A stretch of DNA of 64,000 nt from Cytophagales bacterium (GTDB lineage Bacteria > Bacteroidota > Bacteroidia > Cytophagales > Cyclobacteriaceae): contig JAFLBQ010000008.1 in the NCBI GenBank assembly GCA_017303805.1, forward strand, positions 186,001 through 250,000, read 5' to 3'. Every line of letters begins with the position of its first letter. The stretch's first letter is position 1. Under the pieces are notes generated by a model. That model was not told where the DNA came from. It saw only the letters and a program-made list of their open reading frames with translations, and made no database searches. Of this stretch, positions 46,901-53,543 are shown piece after piece. Position numbers and translations under genes: made by a program.

Positions 46901-47044
46901 CTGGGCTACGAAATTGCAACCTACTTCTTTAACCTGTTGATTATTTGGCTGCTTACCACGGCTTTTTTAATTATACTCTACTTTGAGTGGCTGCGCAAGT
47001 TTGTAAAACTGTTTAGCAGGGTAAATCTTACATGGAAGAAATGA
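43979..47044 (+). CDS. TerB-ABCG fusion: ABC transporter ATPase-permease
   Basis: 1021 residues. An N-terminal helical TerB-like domain (ALTQLFAIITKQDGGVSENE; ILVKI-like second half near 95-145) is followed by a beta segment that may be FHA-like (about 160-250). The ABC domain has Walker A GASGAGKT near 283, Q-loop YVSQDDLL, signature ISGGQRKR near 390, Walker B ILFLDEPTSG near 411 and H-loop IHQPSSD, as in ABCG half-transporters. An odd CEVCG pair lies near 498. Helices cluster at about 580-770, followed by a large soluble loop (about 770-950) and a last helix. The cargo is unknown. It follows the SiaC gene by 34 nt; a lipoprotein gene with its own promoter comes next. Confidence 0.87.
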   Translation: MSEEILKALTQLFAIITKQDGGVSENERQFVIDFFQQELEKAAISGYLQLYDEISGYNVQQAPHVDDTSHKLTSVKDSIKTLAICKKINKTLAQKQKVIVLVKILELVGSDKSFTPQRMEIVNTVSTVFNILPEEYKLIENFAIADSTDNLNFSNVLVASEGTRSLPLQKHIHAHVQGHLVFVRVNSVGMYFAKYMGADANILNGFTMKPGRVYLFSHGSTIKTPDGSALYYSDLVAAFNEEYQATKLSFIATIDEYKFANGTVGIRDIKIAEGPGKLVGIMGASGAGKTTLLNLLAGLEKPGKGKIKINGFDIHSEKQNLEGVIGYVSQDDLLIEELTVYQNLYYNAKLCFANLSETELEFRVMKVLEDLGLEQRKDLKVGSVLDKKISGGQRKRLNIALELMRQPAILFLDEPTSGLSSRDSENVIDLLKELSLKGKLIFVVIHQPSSDIYKMFDKMLIMDTGGYPAFYGNPVEAVSYFKKATHQVDSNRGQCEVCGNVNPEQIFNIIEAKVVDEYGQPTQKRKITPGQWFEMFVQSFRPNRIEEVRELPPRNLHIPSKLKQAWIFATRDLLAKISNRQYLLINLLEAPVLALLLAFVIRYRSAPDGSQYVFRYNENFPAFMLMAIIVALFMGLTVSAEEIIRDRKILKRESFLNLSWSSYLFSKLGILFLLSAIQTLSFIAIGNWILEIHDMTWAFWLVLFTTSCFANVIGLNISSAFNSAVTVYVLIPLLLIPQMILSGVLFDFDKLNHLLSNKGKVPLVADLMASRWAYEAMAVYQFKNNEYEQPYFEFELAESRADFKAAYLADELHARNQQLIDWVHAPESTSQSNLITHKNIIYFTLLNEPFQEGLENLDLKTAFLTEGYTLETGKTLEAYLARYKKYYQQQYNKNAERIEKLMNFYEQQGYHIQDEKNKYYNESLADLVRNVKTPERILEYNGRLVQTIDPIFQAPNLHSPFAYRAPFFIATKNLLGYEIATYFFNLLIIWLLTTAFLIILYFEWLRKFVKLFSRVNLTWKK

Positions 47045-47058
47045 TCTGAATTTTGGTA

Positions 47059-47089
47059 TTTGCCGGGCCGGGGCAAAGGCTTATTTTTG
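47059..47089 (+). promoter_or_regulatory. Textbook Bacteroidota promoter
   Basis: TTTG at 47059-47062, a 19-nt spacer and TATTTTTG at 47082-47089 match both consensus boxes exactly. The lipoprotein ATG at 47106 follows 16 nt later. Confidence 0.75.
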
Positions 47090-47105
47090 TACTAACCTCT
47101 ACTTT

Positions 47106-47999
47106 ATGAGATCATTATTAACTCTTTGGGCGCTGGTTGTTTTAATCAGTTGTTCCTCTAAAAAACCTGATAGCGAGGCCTTTCTGAAAACTCTCGAAAA
47201 CCCAGAAACTGCGACACCTGGTGTTGATGAAGAGGTGGTGAATGCTATCCTCGAGCAAATCCCGAGTCCGTTGGAGATTTCGGTACTTCTCAAGCAATCG
47301 GGCTCGCGCTACAATTCCGAAATGCTCAACTCATCGCACAACCTGCCGCGCTACAACAGCAATTATAAAAAGGCATTAAACCTGGGTGTGTACGGAACCG
47401 ACCTCGGTTATACCAATATCTTTGGGCGTAACCAGGACGGACTCAAGTACATCTCCGCTATTAAATCATTGGCCGATGAGTTAAATATTGGTCAGTTCTT
47501 TGATGTGCAAACCATTGGCCGGTTGGCCGCCAACAGCAAAAACCTGGATTCGTTGCTGCTTATCACTACCATGAATTTTAATCACATCAATCACTACCTG
47601 CAATCGCAAAGCCGCGATAACCTGAGCGTGCTGTTACTAACCGGTGGCTGGATAGAAGCCATGCAGATTACCTGCCAGACGGCCGCTAGAAACCCCGGCA
47701 ATAAACAGCTACAGGAGAAAATTGGCGAACAAAAAATTATTCTCGAGCAGATTTTACTTTTGTTCTCATTTTATGAAACCGATGCCAACATGGCAACCCT
47801 TAAAGCAGACCTCAATCAGCTTAAATTGGCTTACGATAAAGTGGAAATAAGTTATACCTATAAAGAATCTACCATGCAGATTGTGGATGGCGTGGCCGTA
47901 ATTAAGGATAACAGTACTACCAACATTAATATTAAACCCGAAAACGTAGAGGAGATCAGCAAGATTACCAACACCATTCGGGAGAAAATAACCAGTTAA
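47106..47999 (+). CDS. Unrecognised lipoprotein
   Basis: 297 residues; lipoprotein signal with lipobox VLISC. The body is largely helical and includes GYTNIFGRNQDGLKYISAI, LADELNIGQFFDV and a probable coiled-coil stretch (about 195-250, with KQLQEKIGEQKIILEQ). I recognise it as a type of conserved hypothetical of Cytophagales but cannot name a function. It has its own strong promoter and is followed after 14 nt by a small exported protein, so the two form a unit. Confidence 0.7.
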   Translation: MRSLLTLWALVVLISCSSKKPDSEAFLKTLENPETATPGVDEEVVNAILEQIPSPLEISVLLKQSGSRYNSEMLNSSHNLPRYNSNYKKALNLGVYGTDLGYTNIFGRNQDGLKYISAIKSLADELNIGQFFDVQTIGRLAANSKNLDSLLLITTMNFNHINHYLQSQSRDNLSVLLLTGGWIEAMQITCQTAARNPGNKQLQEKIGEQKIILEQILLLFSFYETDANMATLKADLNQLKLAYDKVEISYTYKESTMQIVDGVAVIKDNSTTNINIKPENVEEISKITNTIREKITS

Positions 48000-48013
48000 C
48001 ACCCCTCCTTTCT

Positions 48014-48436
48014 ATGAAAAAAATAGTATTACCGATTTTATGTCTGGCTTTTTTAGGAATGGCGCCCGTACCCTTTCAGGATTGTAACTCAGAAAGCCTG
48101 GCTACCTCGTGCATACCAAAGTTAGCCAACGGCTTTAACTTTTTAAAAAGCTATAAAGTGGACGGACTGGCAAAAGATAAGGTAGAATACAGCTATGTAT
48201 TTACACAAGGCACCCAATACATGATTAACCTGTGTGCCAATGGCAATCCGCCCGATGGAATTGTGGTAGCCATTTTTGACAAAGAACGCAACAAAGTTGC
48301 CAGCAGCAAAATTAATGGCCAGGCCGCAGCGGCCATTGCCTATTCGTGCAATGCTACCGGCATCTATTACATTCAATATACATTCGATGAACCCTCGGCC
48401 CATTGCGGTGGCAGCGCCCTGGGCTTTAAGCGATAA
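48014..48436 (+). CDS. Small exported Cys-containing protein
   Basis: 140 residues with signal peptide (MKKIVLPILCLAFLGMAPVPF). The mature part is beta-rich with five Cys residues (DCNSESLATSC, NLCANG, AYSCNATG, AHCGGSALG) that may form disulfides. The central part (YVFTQGTQYMINLCA and YYIQYTFDE) looks like a jelly-roll pre-peptidase-type fold, which is a guess. No known family is recognised. It is in a unit with the upstream lipoprotein and ends at a strong terminator. Confidence 0.65.
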   Translation: MKKIVLPILCLAFLGMAPVPFQDCNSESLATSCIPKLANGFNFLKSYKVDGLAKDKVEYSYVFTQGTQYMINLCANGNPPDGIVVAIFDKERNKVASSKINGQAAAAIAYSCNATGIYYIQYTFDEPSAHCGGSALGFKR

Positions 48437-48465
48437 CAATTTTTGTACTTAACCCTAACCTGAAA

Positions 48466-48499
48466 GCGGCTATTTAAAAGTAGCCGCCTTTTTTTTTTT
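48466..48499 (+). terminator. Rho-independent terminator overlapping the next start codon
   Basis: GCGGCTA and TAGCCGC form a perfect 7-bp stem with an 8-nt loop, followed by two C and eleven T residues. The final TTG of the T-tract (48498-48500) is the apparent start of the esterase gene. Confidence 0.9.
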
Positions 48500-49160
48500 G
48501 ACTACAAATCGTGTTGTTTCATTTAATTACAAAGCCCGCTATGCCTGCCTGGGCACTCTTTCCCCACAAACCAAAAATATTGTGTTTGCGTTGCATGGCT
48601 ACGGACAACTTGCTCCGTACTTCCTAAAAAAGTTTCAGCCTGTTTGTAACGATCACACATACCTCGTAGCTCCAGAAGGGCTCTCACATTTCTATTTAGA
48701 AGATGTAACCAGCCGCTCGCAAACAGGCAACACAAAGGTTGGCGCCAGTTGGATGACCCGCGAAAACCGCCTGATGGATATTGAGAACTACCTTTCTTAT
48801 CTGCACACTGTTTATCACACGGAAGTGCCGACCGGGTACAATGGTAAAGTAACTTTGCTGGGGTTCTCGCAAGGTGCCGCTACTGCTTCGCGGTGGGTAT
48901 GTGCCGGTGCGCACGCCCATCAACTAATTTTATGGGCAGGGGTATTCCCACCCGATTTAAACTTGCAAGATGCCTCCACAACCCTTGCCAGAACCGAAGT
49001 AAAATTTGTGTATGGCACTAAAGATCCGTTTGTAACCGAAGCCCGCCTGCACGAAGTGGAACACCTATTTGCCAAATTAAATCTTAGTCCGGATCGGATT
49101 ACGTTTGAAGGCGGGCATGAATTACATACCGGTACGCTCACCCAACTTTTAGCGGTTTAA
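48498..49160 (+). CDS. Alpha/beta-hydrolase, carboxylesterase/phospholipase type
   Basis: 220 residues from TTG; no ATG lies in frame upstream of the conserved core and the only later option before it is CTG. Catalytic serine in LLGFSQGAAT (about 117), oxyanion region VFALHGYGQ, Asp in YGTKDPF (about 174) and His in EGGHELH (about 212). The family cleaves short-chain esters or lysophospholipids in the cytoplasm. The start codon is the end of a terminator T-tract, so how this gene gets transcribed is unclear; readthrough is likely. Confidence 0.8.
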   Translation: MTTNRVVSFNYKARYACLGTLSPQTKNIVFALHGYGQLAPYFLKKFQPVCNDHTYLVAPEGLSHFYLEDVTSRSQTGNTKVGASWMTRENRLMDIENYLSYLHTVYHTEVPTGYNGKVTLLGFSQGAATASRWVCAGAHAHQLILWAGVFPPDLNLQDASTTLARTEVKFVYGTKDPFVTEARLHEVEHLFAKLNLSPDRITFEGGHELHTGTLTQLLAV

Positions 49161-49162
49161 AC

Positions 49163-50014
49163 TCAAACCCCTAAATCACCTCCGTCCGAAATTTCAATAA
49201 GCAGTAACTTAACTTCTTCTGCTTTGGCGTGTTCGCCCATCTTTTCGAACGACATAATAAGATTGCGCAATGCCCTGCGCACAATTTCAATATTGGTGCA
49301 GGCTTCAAAAAATGATTGCTGCGGCACCAGGTGCAACTCATGAATATAATTTTCAATGTCCTGGCGCGAAAAAATCAAACCCCGGTTAAAGGCATTAATA
49401 TAAAACTGTTGCGCATCGTCTTTATACGTAAGTATAAAGAGGTTGGGCAGGTTAACACCTTGTATTGGCATCTTTAATTTTTGAGCTACCAACATATAGA
49501 TTACGCACAATGTAATGGGGTTTCCTTTGCGCGTTTCCAACACGATGTTAATCATCGAATTGCCGGGCGAATGAAAATTTTTAGTGTTGGCGCCAAACCG
49601 AAGTTTGTTGAAGATAACGCTGTTTAGAATTTTCACCTGATCCAGCGCGTGCAATTCGGGGTTAAATTCCAGCCACACTTCCTGGTACACCTGTTCAATT
49701 TCTTGCCGCAGTTTATCCAGTTCAATATCGGGGTATTGGTACGTAGCCACAATCCACATACCCATTAACAAATCCGGATTAGGGCCACGGTACCAGGCCA
49801 GCAGCCGTTCTTTCACCAACTCATACTGCAGCGTATGAATCAATTCTTCAATGCGCCCTTGCACATCGGGGTTCAGGTTACTCTCCCACTCTTTCTCTAA
49901 AAACGGAATGGCCTGTGTGCCTAACGATAGTATTTTTTCCTGCACATGATCTGCAATTTGCTTGTCCTCGTCATCGAGCAGTGAAACCAGCGCTTTTAAC
50001 TCATTCTCCGTCAT
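49163..50014 (-). CDS. SirB1-like protein (transglutaminase-fold, TPR-associated)
   Basis: 283 residues from ATG 50014 (an upstream GTG at 50020 is possible). The Transglut_core2/SirB1 pattern is seen: YPDIELDKLRQEIEQV, LRFGANTKNFHSPGNSMINIVLETRKGNPITLCVIY as two blocks, PIQGVNLPNLFIL and a C-terminal helical pair (RRALRNLIMSFEKMG). The core Cys/His pair is only partly evident (Cys in TLCVIY, His in FHSPGN), so enzyme activity is uncertain. Some members of this family act on peptidoglycan or translation factors; the role is unproven. It follows the carboxylase gene after 56 nt. Confidence 0.82.
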   Translation of the reverse strand: MTENELKALVSLLDDEDKQIADHVQEKILSLGTQAIPFLEKEWESNLNPDVQGRIEELIHTLQYELVKERLLAWYRGPNPDLLMGMWIVATYQYPDIELDKLRQEIEQVYQEVWLEFNPELHALDQVKILNSVIFNKLRFGANTKNFHSPGNSMINIVLETRKGNPITLCVIYMLVAQKLKMPIQGVNLPNLFILTYKDDAQQFYINAFNRGLIFSRQDIENYIHELHLVPQQSFFEACTNIEIVRRALRNLIMSFEKMGEHAKAEEVKLLLIEISDGGDLGV

Positions 50015-50070
50015 CGGCACAAGATTATTAAAAAATTGAATAGCCTGAGCGCAATCTCTAAAAAAGTGAA

Positions 50071-51696
50071 TCAGGTTTGAATAACCCCTACATTAAACTT
50101 TTCGATGGGTGCATGGTTGGCGGCTGCGATGCCAGCCGCAATAACCTGGCGGGTTTGCAGCGGATCGATAACACCATCTACCCACAAGCGTGCTGCCGCA
50201 TAGTACGGGCTTAGTTGCTCGTTATACCGGGCCGTTATTTCCTGCAACAATTGGCTCTCCTCTTCTTTGGTAATGGTTTTGCCTTTGGCTTTTAGCGCGC
50301 TTACGCGGATTTGAAGCAAGGTTTTGGCCGCTGAGTTGCCACTCATAACTGCAATCTGTGCGGTTGGCCATGCATAAATCAGGCGTGGGTCGTAGGCCTT
50401 ACCACACATGGCGTAGTTACCCGCCCCATACGAGTTGCCCACAATAAAGGTAAACTTAGGCACTGTAGAGTTAGCCATGGCATTAACCATTTTGGCACCA
50501 TCTTTAATAATGCCGCCATGCTCGGCTTTGCTACCCACCATAAAGCCACTCACATCTTGTAAAAAAATCAACGGTATCTTGCGCTGGTTGCAGTTCATAA
50601 TAAAGCGGGCTGCCTTGTCGGCAGCATCTGAATAGATTACTCCACCCATTTGCATTTCGCCTTTTTTTGTTTTTACCACCTTGCGCTGGTTGGCTACAAT
50701 GCCCACCGCCCAACCTTCTACCCGCGCAAACCCACAGAGTATGGTTTTTCCATAGAGACTTTTATACTCCTCAAAAACCGAATCGTCAACCAATCGCTTA
50801 ATAATCTCCAGCGTATCGTATGGTTTGGCCCGGTCTGCCGGAAGCAATCCATAAATTTCATCGGCCTTTTCTTTGGGCGGTGCCGGCCGCACACGATCAA
50901 ATCCGGCAACGGTGGCACTGCCCAGCTTATCGAATAAACTCTTTATGTAGTCAAGGCAGGCCTGGTCGTTGGGAAATTTATTATCGGTTACACCCGAGAT
51001 TTCGCAGTGTGTAGTAGCACCACCCAAGGTTTCATTGTCAATGTCTTCGCCAATGGCTGCCTTAACCAAATACGAACCGGCCAGAAAAATAGAGCCGGTT
51101 TTATCTACAATCATGGCCTCATCGCTCATAATAGGCAAGTAAGCACCACCGGCTACGCAACTACCCATAATAGCTGCTATCTGCACAATACCAAGAGCCG
51201 ACATTTTTGCATTGTTACGAAACTGACGGCCAAAATGCTCCTTGTCGGGAAAGATTTCGTCTTGCATGGGCAGAAACACCCCGGCACTATCCACCAGGTA
51301 AACAATAGGCAACCGGTTCTCGAGTGCAATCTCCTGTGCGCGCAAATTCTTTTTTGCGGTAATCGGAAACCACGCCCCGGCTTTAACGGTGGCATCGTTG
51401 GCTACAATTACACATTGCCGGCCTTTAATAAAACCGAGGCCAGCCACCACGCCCCCCGAGGGGCAACCGCCTTGCTCGGCATACATGCCCTCACCGGCAA
51501 ACAACCCCACTTCTAAAAATTCAGAATCTTTATCAATCAGGTAACTGATTCGTTCGCGGGCTGTTAGTTTTCCCTTTTCGTGTTGCTCCGCGATTTTCTT
51601 TTCGCCCCCGCCTTGTTGCACCTTGGCGGCTTTAAGCTTTAGCTGGCTGCAGAGTTGCTTTAACTGATCTTCGTTTTTATTGAATTCCAGATCCAT
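50071..51696 (-). CDS. Acyl-CoA carboxylase beta (carboxyltransferase) subunit, MCC/PCC-like
   Basis: 541 residues. The carboxyltransferase fold is clear: GKLTARERISYLIDKDSEF, CPSGGVVAGLGFI, AGAWFPITAKKNLRAQEIA, NRLPIVYLVDSAGVFLPMQ, ETLGGATTHCEISG and the C-terminal GNSYGAGNYAMCGKAYDPR. The residues around DSAGVFLPMQDEIFPD resemble methylcrotonoyl-CoA carboxylase beta (family recollection), but propionyl- or geranoyl-type use is not excluded. It works with a biotin-carrying alpha subunit that is not in the window. It follows the mlaD-like gene by 9 nt; that pairing has no obvious metabolic reason. Confidence 0.9.
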   Translation of the reverse strand: MDLEFNKNEDQLKQLCSQLKLKAAKVQQGGGEKKIAEQHEKGKLTARERISYLIDKDSEFLEVGLFAGEGMYAEQGGCPSGGVVAGLGFIKGRQCVIVANDATVKAGAWFPITAKKNLRAQEIALENRLPIVYLVDSAGVFLPMQDEIFPDKEHFGRQFRNNAKMSALGIVQIAAIMGSCVAGGAYLPIMSDEAMIVDKTGSIFLAGSYLVKAAIGEDIDNETLGGATTHCEISGVTDNKFPNDQACLDYIKSLFDKLGSATVAGFDRVRPAPPKEKADEIYGLLPADRAKPYDTLEIIKRLVDDSVFEEYKSLYGKTILCGFARVEGWAVGIVANQRKVVKTKKGEMQMGGVIYSDAADKAARFIMNCNQRKIPLIFLQDVSGFMVGSKAEHGGIIKDGAKMVNAMANSTVPKFTFIVGNSYGAGNYAMCGKAYDPRLIYAWPTAQIAVMSGNSAAKTLLQIRVSALKAKGKTITKEEESQLLQEITARYNEQLSPYYAAARLWVDGVIDPLQTRQVIAAGIAAANHAPIEKFNVGVIQT

Positions 51697-51705
51697 GCCG
51701 GTGCG

Positions 51706-52677
51706 CTAGGGTTTTTGCTTTGCTTTCTCTTCTTCCTCCTTGCGTCTGTCGCGTTCTATCTTGCTTTTGCTTTTTCCCAGGGGCGCAAGAAAATGTTTCG
51801 GGTTGGTATCAAAGTGCTCTACCAAAATATCCAGGTTACGCAACAGGCCGTTCAGGTTTACATACAGCGAATCCTCGTTAATCATTTTACCCAGCGTGCC
51901 GTTGCCGTTTTTAATTTTATCGATGGTTTCGTTCAACTTGATCACGGTGTTTTTGGCTTCAGTTACCGTTTTGTTTAATTCCAGGTGTTTCAACGAATCA
52001 GAAAAAGTTTTAAAGTTGGCCAGGGTAGGTTTCAATTCGTTCAACGTGCCATTCAGATTTTCGGCTACTTGTTTAAAGCTTGCCGATAAGTCTTCTACTT
52101 TACCGTTGGCGGTAACCAGCGTTTTGTTGAGCAGATCGGGAGTTGTTTGCAATTTGGCAAAGATGGACTCCAGTTGTTGCGAGTTTTTGGTAAGGTTATC
52201 AAGAATTACATTGAATTTGCGCAGGGTGGTTCCGAGGTTATCGGCCACGGGCGATGCGGTTTCGGAAATCAAATCGAACATGCCTTTGGCTACTTCTGCC
52301 TGCAAGGTATCCTTTGGCTTAAGTACCCGGGTTATTTTACCAATTGAAAGCAGAATAGACTTGCCGCCTAAAAAATCGCTGTTGAGGATGGCTTTGGTAG
52401 AATCGCCAAGGGTAATATTCGAGTCGATGTTAAGTTCTACCAATACTTTGTTTTGCCGTTGCTGCATAATACTTATGCGGCTTACGCGCCCAACGGCAAA
52501 TCCATTTACCAACACCGGGTTAGAAACCGCTAATTGGTCGATGTTATCGTACACCACAAAGTACTGATTGGTGGTGGAGAAAAAATCAATGCCTTTTAAG
52601 AAATTGAATCCGTAATACAACAGTACCAACGCAATAGTGGCAAACAAACCCACCTTAAACTCTTTATTCTTAACCAT
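51706..52677 (-). CDS. MlaD/MCE-family lipid-transport protein
   Basis: 323 residues; one N-terminal membrane helix (VGLFATIALVLLYYGFNFL) then the MCE domain (VVYDNIDQLAVSNPVLVNGFAVGRV as separate strands, DFLGGKSILLSIG) and a long helical tail (about 140-270, coiled-coil-like LNGTLNELKPTLANFKTF) ending in a very charged KSKIERDRRKEEEE. MCE proteins form hexameric tunnels moving phospholipids between membranes. The ATG overlaps the amidase stop by 1 nt (TAATG). No MlaE/F permease or ATPase is adjacent. Confidence 0.9.
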   Translation of the reverse strand: MVKNKEFKVGLFATIALVLLYYGFNFLKGIDFFSTTNQYFVVYDNIDQLAVSNPVLVNGFAVGRVSRISIMQQRQNKVLVELNIDSNITLGDSTKAILNSDFLGGKSILLSIGKITRVLKPKDTLQAEVAKGMFDLISETASPVADNLGTTLRKFNVILDNLTKNSQQLESIFAKLQTTPDLLNKTLVTANGKVEDLSASFKQVAENLNGTLNELKPTLANFKTFSDSLKHLELNKTVTEAKNTVIKLNETIDKIKNGNGTLGKMINEDSLYVNLNGLLRNLDILVEHFDTNPKHFLAPLGKSKSKIERDRRKEEEEKAKQKP

Positions 52678-53453
52678 TAGTTTATCGATTCAATTTCTGT
52701 TTTATAGTCTTTAAAGGCCCGGTAAATCCCTGAAGCAATCAGGTCTTGCCCGTTTTCGCTTGCTAAAAATTCTTCTTCTTTTTGGTGCGATAAAAACCCG
52801 GTTTCAATCAACACGCTGGGGGTGGTTGTCATCCATAAAACTAAAAACCCGGCTTGCTTTACGCCACGGCTGTAGCGCCCCGCCTTATTTTTAAATTGCT
52901 CTTCTACTTTTTGAGCAAACCGCAAACTATTTACCTGGTAGGCGCTTTGGTTCAGCGAAAAAAGGATGTACGACTCCGGGCTTGAAGGATCAAAACCTTC
53001 GTACTTCTCTTTATAATTTTCGTCCATCAGAATAACCGAGTTCTCGCGCTTGGCCACTTCAAAGTTGCTGTTGTCTTTATGCAAGCCCATCACAAAAGTT
53101 TCGGTACCGTAAGCATTTGCGCCCACAATGGAGTTGGCATGAATGCTCATAAACAAATCGGCTTTACTTTTATTAGCAACCCCGGCCCGGTCTTGCAATT
53201 CGATAAACTTATCGGTTTTGCGGGTATAAATCACCTTCACATCCGGAATGTTCTCCTCAATGTATTTTCCGGCTTTCAAGGCGATCTTTAGCACCACATC
53301 TTTTTCTTTAGCAAACTTACCGATGGTACCTGGGTCTTTACCACCATGGCCGGCATCAATTACAATCGTGCGCACTTTAAAATCCCTGCCAAACGAAAAA
53401 AGGGGTAAGGTGGCCAGGGCTGACGATTTTAAAATAAACTCTCTTCTTTTCAT
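52677..53453 (-). CDS. N-acetylmuramoyl-L-alanine amidase (Amidase_3)
   Basis: 258 residues with a twin-Arg-like N-terminus (MKRREFILKSSALATLPLFSF), so possibly Tat-exported. Zinc ligands: His and Glu in VIDAGHGGKDPGT with GKFAKEKDV, His in FMSIHANSI and catalytic Glu in SVLIETGFLSHQ. It cleaves the amide between MurNAc and L-Ala in peptidoglycan. It is divergent from lptD with a 90-nt gap and coupled to the MlaD gene, an arrangement I recall as common in Bacteroidota. A cell-envelope maintenance role is likely. Confidence 0.93.
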   Translation of the reverse strand: MKRREFILKSSALATLPLFSFGRDFKVRTIVIDAGHGGKDPGTIGKFAKEKDVVLKIALKAGKYIEENIPDVKVIYTRKTDKFIELQDRAGVANKSKADLFMSIHANSIVGANAYGTETFVMGLHKDNSNFEVAKRENSVILMDENYKEKYEGFDPSSPESYILFSLNQSAYQVNSLRFAQKVEEQFKNKAGRYSRGVKQAGFLVLWMTTTPSVLIETGFLSHQKEEEFLASENGQDLIASGIYRAFKDYKTEIESIN

Positions 53454-53543
53454 ACCGGGTGCTTACGTAAGAGTGACGGAAAGTTTAGCAAGGTTATTGC
53501 TTTTGAGCTGAGCCTGGATTTGATATTCTTCACTGGTGTTCCG

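Noticed and set aside
51007..51516. 169-codon plus-strand frame opposite the carboxylase gene
   Set aside because: Antisense to a strongly conserved carboxyltransferase core; no recognisable protein features.
51740..52567. 275-codon open frame on the plus strand opposite the MlaD gene
   Set aside because: It lies wholly antisense to a well-conserved MCE gene, has a low-complexity Ser/Arg/Leu-rich translation and no domain, so it is a shadow of the real gene.
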